11,254 bases of DNA from Methanomicrobiales archaeon. GTDB lineage: Archaea > Halobacteriota > Methanomicrobia > Methanomicrobiales > JACTUA01. The notes below the pieces were generated by a model. The model saw nothing but the letters and a program-made list of their open reading frames with translations. It did not search any database and had not been told where the DNA came from. Position numbers and translations under genes: made by a program. Within the stretch, counting starts at the first letter, position 1, and every line of letters begins with the position of its first letter. Below, piece after piece: positions 7,603 to 11,254 of the stretch. The stretch is taken from the NCBI GenBank assembly GCA_028678815.1, contig JAJRCS010000128.1:1-11254 (forward strand), read 5' to 3'.

Positions 7603-8436
7603 CACCATCCGCACCATGTCCCGGACCCCGGGGGCGAGGCCGACCGTGATCATGGCGAGGAGGACGAGGTTCGCGAACTCCCGGTTCCCCTCTTTTTTAT
7701 ACATCTCGAGGATGTAGATGGCCGGGATGACCACGGCGAGCTTGAGGGGGAAGAGGGAGAAGGCGGTCCCGGTCCACCGGATGAGGGCCGACCCGACGAC
7801 GTGCACCTCCTGGTAAGGGATGGGACCGAGGTCGATGCCGTACCCGGTTGCCGAGGCATCGAGCATCTGCCCGATGATGAGGAGCCGGTAGAGGGGATCC
7901 GCGGCGAACTCCCACCTGAAGACGTACTGGAGGAGGCCCATGACTCCGAGGGAGGTGGCGGCGGCGATGAGGAGGATGCTCCCGAGGACCACGAGGTCGA
8001 TGGTGGTGTAGGTGAGGCCGTACCAGGTGAGGAGGAGGGCGGCCGCGGCCGAGAGCCCCGCACCGATCCCCCCGTAGAAGGGGCGGAACCGGGGGATGAG
8101 ACCCTTCTTCTCGAGGAACCGGGAGAGGACGAGGGCCGCGGCCGCTATGAAGAAGACAAGGAAGAAAATCAGGGGGGTGATGAGGAGGAACCGGAGGTCG
8201 GAGCTGATCATCCCCGTGTCCTCAACGACCCGGAGGAGCCCCCCCAGGACGACGTAGGGGATGGTGGCGAGGATGAAGGGGCCGTCCAGGGAGATCCCGG
8301 AGTGCTTCAGCCACCGGTACACGAGGTAGACCGAGAGGACGAGGATGAGGGCGTAGGTGAGGGTATCCACGACGTTATAGGGCTCCCCGAGACGGATGGG
8401 ATCGATGTAATATTTGTATAGGAAGTCGCTAATCAT
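7591..8436 (-). CDS. DUF63 family integral membrane protein
   Basis: A 281-residue archaeal membrane protein with about eight hydrophobic segments. The clearest are near 22-43, 54-68, 83-108, 121-142, 145-172, 184-200, 229-247 and 255-272. Conserved-looking polar patches sit between them: RVVEDTG, the GQMLDASATGYGID loop, and a Glu-rich connection (YQEVHVVGSAL). These fit the DUF63 family, whose function is unknown to me. The short charged N-terminus and the ATG at 8436 are consistent with the family; no good ribosome binding site precedes it, so a short leader is likely. It diverges from egsA with 31 bp between start codons. That pairing with a lipid-backbone gene may hint at a membrane-lipid role, but this is guilt by association only. 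The stop (TGA TGA, doubled) falls in a hairpin loop. Confidence 0.88.
   Translation of the reverse strand: MISDFLYKYYIDPIRLGEPYNVVDTLTYALILVLSVYLVYRWLKHSGISLDGPFILATIPYVVLGGLLRVVEDTGMISSDLRFLLITPLIFFLVFFIAAAALVLSRFLEKKGLIPRFRPFYGGIGAGLSAAAALLLTWYGLTYTTIDLVVLGSILLIAAATSLGVMGLLQYVFRWEFAADPLYRLLIIGQMLDASATGYGIDLGPIPYQEVHVVGSALIRWTGTAFSLFPLKLAVVIPAIYILEMYKKEGNREFANLVLLAMITVGLAPGVRDMVRMVLHV
8408..8420 (+). promoter_or_regulatory. TATA-like box for egsA inside the DUF63 coding start
   Basis: TAATATTTGTATA is unusually A/T-rich for this genome. A start about 25 bases downstream would leave a leader of roughly 25-30 nt before ATG 8468. It lies within the first codons of the divergent DUF63 gene. Confidence 0.45.
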
Positions 8437-8467
8437 GTCATATCAGTCAGGATCGGGCGCAGATGGT

Positions 8468-9532
8468 ATGAAAGTACTCAGGAATAAAGGTTTTGACAAG
8501 TCCAATTGGACGCAGCTCCCCCGGGACGTTGTCGTTGGCCACGATGTCCTCGCCCAGCTCCCCCAGGTCTGCGATGACCTCTCCCTGGGGGACTCCGTGC
8601 TCATCGTGGCGGGGAAGCAGACCATGGAGGTGGCGGGGCACCGGGTGGAGGAGCTCCTCTCCCGGGATTACACCGTCCGCACCTTCCTCGCCGAGAAGAT
8701 ATCTCCCGCCGTGATCCGGAGAGTGGAGGAGGAGGCAAAGAAGGTTCAGTTCCTCGTGGCCGTCGGCGGCGGGAAGAACATCGACACGGCGAAGGTCGCC
8801 TCCTTCAACACCGACCGGCAGTTCATCTCCATCCCCACCGCCGCCTCCCACGACGGCATCGCCTCGGCGAGCGCCTCGGTCCCGACACCGGAGGGGAACC
8901 TCTCCCTCAAGGTCCACCCCCCCATCGCCGTCGTCGCGGACACCGGTATCATCGCCTCCGCCCCCCACCGGCTCCTCGCCTCGGGGTGCGCCGACCTCAT
9001 CTCCAACGCCTCCGCGGTCCTGGACTGGGAGCTCGCTCACCGTCTGAAGGGAGAGCCCATCTCGGAGTACGCCTCGACCCTCTCCCGGATGACCGCCGAG
9101 GCCATGATCCGGAACGCCGACCTCATCCAGCCGAACCGGGAGGAGACCGCATGGATGGTGGTGAAGGCCCTCGTGGCCTCCGGGGTCGCCATGTCCATCG
9201 CCGGCTCCTCCCGCCCGGCGAGCGGCGGGGAGCACAAGTTCTCCCATGCCCTCGACCGGATCGCGCCGGGGAAGGGGCTCCACGGGGAGAAGTGCGGGAT
9301 CGGGACCATCATCACCCTCTTCCTCCATGGCGCCGACTGGCAGGGGGCCCGGGACGCCCTCCGGAAGATCGGGGCCCCGACCACCCTCCGGGAGATCGGG
9401 ATCGACGATGCCACGGGCGTCGAGGCCCTCCTCCTCGCGGCGACCATCCGGCCCGAGCGGTTCACCATCCTGGACACGGGGATCAGCCGCGAATCTGCAG
9501 AGAGTTTAATCTCGATGCTCTCCAAAGACTAG
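8468..9532 (+). CDS. egsA: sn-Glycerol-1-phosphate dehydrogenase
   Basis: A 354-residue NAD(P)-dependent enzyme that reduces dihydroxyacetone phosphate to sn-glycerol-1-phosphate, the backbone of archaeal ether lipids. The N-terminal nucleotide domain carries VGGGKNIDTAK (99-109) and the substrate-site segment TAASHDG (124-130). The metal ligands of this iron-alcohol-dehydrogenase-like fold are Asp176 (GCADLISN), His256 (GGEHKFSH) and His272 (LHGEKCG). Length matches the family. ATG 8468 is chosen because conservation begins near SNWTQLPRDVVVG and earlier in-frame ATGs (8414, 8435) would overlap the DUF63 gene. No strong ribosome binding site precedes it. It is followed after 6 bp by UPF0179, probably in the same transcript. 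Confidence 0.97.
   Translation: MKVLRNKGFDKSNWTQLPRDVVVGHDVLAQLPQVCDDLSLGDSVLIVAGKQTMEVAGHRVEELLSRDYTVRTFLAEKISPAVIRRVEEEAKKVQFLVAVGGGKNIDTAKVASFNTDRQFISIPTAASHDGIASASASVPTPEGNLSLKVHPPIAVVADTGIIASAPHRLLASGCADLISNASAVLDWELAHRLKGEPISEYASTLSRMTAEAMIRNADLIQPNREETAWMVVKALVASGVAMSIAGSSRPASGGEHKFSHALDRIAPGKGLHGEKCGIGTIITLFLHGADWQGARDALRKIGAPTTLREIGIDDATGVEALLLAATIRPERFTILDTGISRESAESLISMLSKD
8482..8489 (-). promoter_or_regulatory. TATA-like box for DUF63 inside the egsA coding start
   Basis: On the minus strand CTTTATTC is preceded by an A-rich BRE-like run. It would start transcription near 8460, about 24 nt before ATG 8436. It lies inside the first codons of egsA, mirroring the egsA box. Confidence 0.35.
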
Positions 9533-9538
9533 ATCGGT

Positions 9539-9988
9539 ATGCCCGAGGCAAAGCCCAAGGTCACCCTCATCGGCAGGCTCCTCGCCCGGCCGGGGCTCGA
9601 GTTCATCTTCGAGGGGGAGCTCCCCGAGTGCGAGCACTGCCGGGTGCGCAAGGCCTGCAATAACCTCCAGTCCGGGCGGAAGTACCGCATCGTCTCGGTC
9701 CGGACCACAGCCCCCCATGACTGCTCCATCCACGACGGCGGGACCTGCGCGGTCGAGGTGATCGAGTCCCCCATCGTCGCCCTCGTCGCCGCCGACATGG
9801 CCATCATGAACTCCCGGATCACCTTCGAGTTCTCCTGCAACAAGGAGGAGTGCAAGTCCTTCGAGCTCTGCCGTCCGGACGGGGTCATCGACGGCGAGCG
9901 GTACCTCGTGGGGGAGATCCTGGGGAACGCCCCTGACGTCTGCGAAAAGGGCCGCGCCCTGAAACTGGTTGAACTGCGGCCACTCTAG
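9539..9988 (+). CDS. UPF0179 family cysteine-rich protein
   Basis: A 149-residue soluble archaeal protein that matches UPF0179 from its KVTLIG start, the CEHCRVRKAC block and the LKLVELRPL end. It has nine cysteines in a spaced pattern: 31, 34, 40, 62, 70, 100, 105, 111 and 135. The C-x2-C-x5-C group and later cysteines suggest bound zinc or an iron-sulfur cluster, which is inference; the family has no established role that I know. ATG 9539 lies 6 bp after egsA's stop with no separate ribosome binding site, so translation is likely coupled. Its last codons recur 80 bp downstream in a diverged copy. Confidence 0.93.
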   Translation: MPEAKPKVTLIGRLLARPGLEFIFEGELPECEHCRVRKACNNLQSGRKYRIVSVRTTAPHDCSIHDGGTCAVEVIESPIVALVAADMAIMNSRITFEFSCNKEECKSFELCRPDGVIDGERYLVGEILGNAPDVCEKGRALKLVELRPL

Positions 9989-10016
9989 ATCCACTCATCC
10001 TCCCTTCCTTCCCACC

Positions 10017-10021
10017 TTTTT
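10017..10021 (+). terminator. T-run after UPF0179
   Basis: A run of five T inside a pyrimidine-rich stretch (about 9996-10024) begins 28 bases after the UPF0179 stop. Archaeal transcription often ends at such T-runs without a hairpin, so it is a plausible end for the egsA-UPF0179 transcript. Confidence 0.5.
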
Positions 10022-10026
10022 CCTCG

Positions 10027-10068
10027 CAAAAGAGGGCCCTGAAACTGGTGGAACTCAGGCCGCCCTGA
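10027..10068 (+). pseudogene. Duplicated, diverged 3' end of UPF0179
   Basis: An in-frame fragment reads QKRALKLVELRPP and ends in TGA. It repeats the end of the real gene (EKGRALKLVELRPL) at an offset of 80 bp. Over the ten shared codons the changes GTT/GTG, CTG/CTC, CGG/AGG and CCA/CCG are all silent. Only the last sense codon differs in meaning, Leu to Pro. No start or other part of the gene lies nearby, so it is a remnant and not a gene. Confidence 0.75.
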
Positions 10069-10083
10069 TTCCTCCATCAACCG

Positions 10084-10089
10084 TTTTTT
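10084..10089 (+). terminator. T-run after the duplicated 3' end
   Basis: Six T follow the duplicated fragment's stop by 15 bases and could act as a second terminator for the plus-strand transcript. The placement parallels the T-run behind the intact gene. Confidence 0.45.
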
Positions 10090-10151
10090 CCATCTTTCCT
10101 GTCTGTGAGTGGGATCTTACACCCTGGGGAAGGGCCTGTCCTCACGCGCAT

Positions 10152-10276
10152 GACGCCCCAGCGGCGGGGGCGTCCGAGGGGATGGCTATCCCCGGGGATG
10201 GAGCACCCATCAGGGTGCGACGAGCCATCGCGCGAACTCGCGACTTCGTCGCTCGAGGTCGGGTTCTGATGAACCC
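10152..10276. repeat. Cluster of palindromes with ATCA and TGAT loop hairpins
   Basis: This non-coding block between convergent genes holds several inverted repeats. There is an 8-bp stem GACGCCCC/GGGGCGTC (10152-10174), a perfect palindrome ATCCCCGGGGAT (10188-10199), and a perfect 6-bp stem with ATCA loop (10203-10218). A nested pair follows: an outer 7-bp stem GCGACGA/TCGTCGC (10217-10252) enclosing CGCG/CGCG (10231-10242). Last is a perfect 6-bp stem with TGAT loop (10261-10276). The ATCA hairpin begins with ATGGAGCACC (10198-10207), a sequence also found at 7503-7512 beside the hairpin array. It may be a dispersed repeat family, a structured RNA, or a bidirectional terminator region. Confidence 0.7.
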
Positions 10277-10309
10277 TCTCTCCCCCAGGAGCGTCCGGAT
10301 GTCCAGGCC

Positions 10310-11185
10310 TCACCCTCCCTTCTCCGCCGCCAGGGAGAAGAGGGCCGCTGCCAGCCTGAGAATCCCGCCATGGTCCCTCAGGCCCTGAATCCACCAGGGC
10401 GGGATGGCCCCCGCACCCCAGTGCGCCCCCGCAAGGGCGCCGGCGATGGCGCCGATGGTGTCGGCATCTCCCCCCATGTTCACCGCCCGGAGAACGGCTC
10501 CGGAAAAGGACTCCGCCCCCATGAAGACAGAGACTGCGCAATGGGTGGCGAGGAGCGCATCCAGGGAAGGATCAGGGGGATGAGCCCCGTAGTCCATGAG
10601 GAGATCGAGGACTTCCGCATTGCGGCAGGTGGTGCAGGCATGCCGGAAGGCATCCTCCCGGGTGGCCCCCCGCGCGAGGTCCGCGACCATCCGGTTCACG
10701 AAGGCCGAGCAGGCGCCCGCAACGGGATCGCAGTGGGTGAGCCGGGAGCAGGCGATGGAGAGCTCCTCCAGCAGCGGTGATGCCGTGAAGACCCCGAGCG
10801 GGGGGCCCCGCATCACCGACCCGTTGGACCGGCTCCCGCCCCGGGAGCGGTGGACCCGGAGGGCGGCCTCCCCGGGCGGCATCCCCGAAAGGACAAGGGT
10901 AAAGACCGCGCTGGAGGTCGGGCCGTAGAACTGCGGGTATTCCCGGAACCCCTCCAGGAGGCGGGCCATGCAGTCCTCAGGAGAGAACCCGCGGCAGACC
11001 ACCAGGGAACGGGCGATGGCCAGGGCCTGGAGAGTGTCATCGGTGTACGCGCCCCCGGGCGGCATCTCCCTGACCGGCTGCGACGGGGGCGGGTGACCCT
11101 CCAGGGGCGCACCAAAGGCGTCCCCTGCAGCGAGCCCCAGGAGCACCCCCCCAGCCCGTTCAATTTGCAATATAAAGATCACCAA
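10310..11185 (-). CDS. ADP-ribosylglycohydrolase family protein
   Basis: Up to 291 residues with the signatures of the DraG/ARH fold. They are GLAAGDAFGAPLE (17-29), the metal-binding TDDT (48-51), SNGSVMR (120-126), THCDP (150-154) and GGDADTIGAIAGA (238-250), which supplies further metal-binding Asp residues. Such enzymes use two magnesium ions to remove ADP-ribose from a protein residue, nucleic acid or small molecule; the target here cannot be told. No ADP-ribosyltransferase lies in the window, so it is not visibly part of a DraT/DraG or toxin-antitoxin pair. The start is uncertain. TTG 11185 is the outer limit, but a TATA-like box lies directly upstream, so transcription may begin near 11165. 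TTG 11170 or GTG 11146 are then better candidates, and 11146 would still keep the GLAAGDAFG motif. Confidence 0.9.
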   Translation of the reverse strand: MVIFILQIERAGGVLLGLAAGDAFGAPLEGHPPPSQPVREMPPGGAYTDDTLQALAIARSLVVCRGFSPEDCMARLLEGFREYPQFYGPTSSAVFTLVLSGMPPGEAALRVHRSRGGSRSNGSVMRGPPLGVFTASPLLEELSIACSRLTHCDPVAGACSAFVNRMVADLARGATREDAFRHACTTCRNAEVLDLLMDYGAHPPDPSLDALLATHCAVSVFMGAESFSGAVLRAVNMGGDADTIGAIAGALAGAHWGAGAIPPWWIQGLRDHGGILRLAAALFSLAAEKGG

Positions 11186-11197
11186 TAAATTATATGT
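11186..11197. promoter_or_regulatory. TATA-like box between divergent genes
   Basis: TAAATTATATGT on the plus strand, ACATATAATTTA on the minus strand. It stands out in this GC-rich window. It could serve the plus-strand gene starting at 11232 (leader about 10-15 nt) or the ADP-ribosylglycohydrolase on the other strand, or both. Confidence 0.55.
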
Positions 11198-11231
11198 AGG
11201 AACGGACAGTAGAGTTAAAGATGGTGATAGC

Positions 11232-11254
11232 GTGCAGAAGGAAGAGTTGCTCCA
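11232..11254 (+). CDS. Start of a plus-strand gene, possibly UPF0058, cut by window edge
   Basis: Only seven complete codons are visible. GTG 11232 gives MQKEELL followed by His or Gln, which resembles the KEEL opening of the archaeal UPF0058 family. GGTGAT at 11223-11228, three bases before the GTG, is a plausible if close ribosome binding site, and the TATA-like box upstream fits. An ATG at 11221 in another frame is the alternative start. The family call is tentative because of the short stretch. Confidence 0.45.

Noticed and set aside
7505..7611. Possible CRISPR-like array
   Set aside because: Repeats are palindromic, spaced at 45-49 bp with no unique spacers, and overlap gene ends; there are no cas genes in the window.
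7528..8421. Acidic plus-strand open frame opposite DUF63
   Set aside because: Almost only Glu, Asp, Gly, Val and Pro, as expected from the complement of a membrane protein; the hairpin array lies in it too.
9969..10388. Plus-strand open frame across the UPF0179 to ADP-ribosylglycohydrolase gap
   Set aside because: It overlaps the end of UPF0179 and the palindrome cluster, lacks a ribosome binding site and has no recognisable domain.
10310..11185. DraT/DraG-type or toxin-antitoxin ADP-ribosylation pair
   Set aside because: No ADP-ribosyltransferase gene is adjacent on the visible side; only the hydrolase can be supported.

Overview
The window looks like chromosomal DNA of a high-GC euryarchaeon, most probably a methanogen of the order Methanomicrobiales (a Methanoculleus-like relative). 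That placement is an inference. It rests on an sn-glycerol-1-phosphate dehydrogenase gene (archaeal ether lipids), an archaeal-type prolyl-tRNA synthetase, the archaeal families UPF0179 and DUF63, a probable UPF0058 start, A/T-rich TATA-like boxes in short intergenic gaps, and GGAGGTG-type ribosome binding sites. Coding is dense, and GC-rich codon use creates long antisense open frames that are not genes.

Left part (1-4847): on the minus strand, a DNA adenine methyltransferase of the Eco57I/type IIG class runs off the left edge. It lacks the N-terminal nuclease region expected in this class, and its catalytic NPPY motif reads HPPS. Upstream of it on the same strand is a rubredoxin domain fused to a pyruvate oxidase/acetolactate synthase-like ThDP enzyme. 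A divergent promoter region with one strong TATA-like box separates that gene from a plus-strand cysteinyl-tRNA synthetase homologue. This homologue keeps the HLGN and KMSKS signatures but has lost two of the four zinc/cysteine-recognition ligands and has a short C-terminal domain.

Middle part (4848-8436): a plus-strand double zinc-ribbon protein of unknown function converges on proS. On the minus strand the order of transcription is a DUF63 membrane protein, a SpoIIM-like membrane protein, then proS. The spoIIM-proS gap is 12 bp and suggests an operon. Between DUF63 and spoIIM lies an array of three hairpins, each with a TGAT loop on the transcribed strand. One contains the DUF63 stop codon, and another overlaps the spoIIM ribosome binding site.

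Right part (8437-11254): egsA diverges from DUF63 with only 31 bp between start codons and is followed after 6 bp by a UPF0179 gene. The 320-bp space after UPF0179 contains a second, synonymously diverged copy of the gene's last codons, two T-runs, and a dense block of palindromes that includes two more hairpins with the ATCA/TGAT loop. An ADP-ribosylglycohydrolase converges from the right. A TATA-like box at 11186-11197 separates it from the first codons of a plus-strand gene that resembles UPF0058.

The items most worth following are the zinc-site-altered CysRS homologue, the rubredoxin-ThDP fusion, the TGAT-loop hairpin family, the duplicated UPF0179 3' end, and the damaged-looking methyltransferase.
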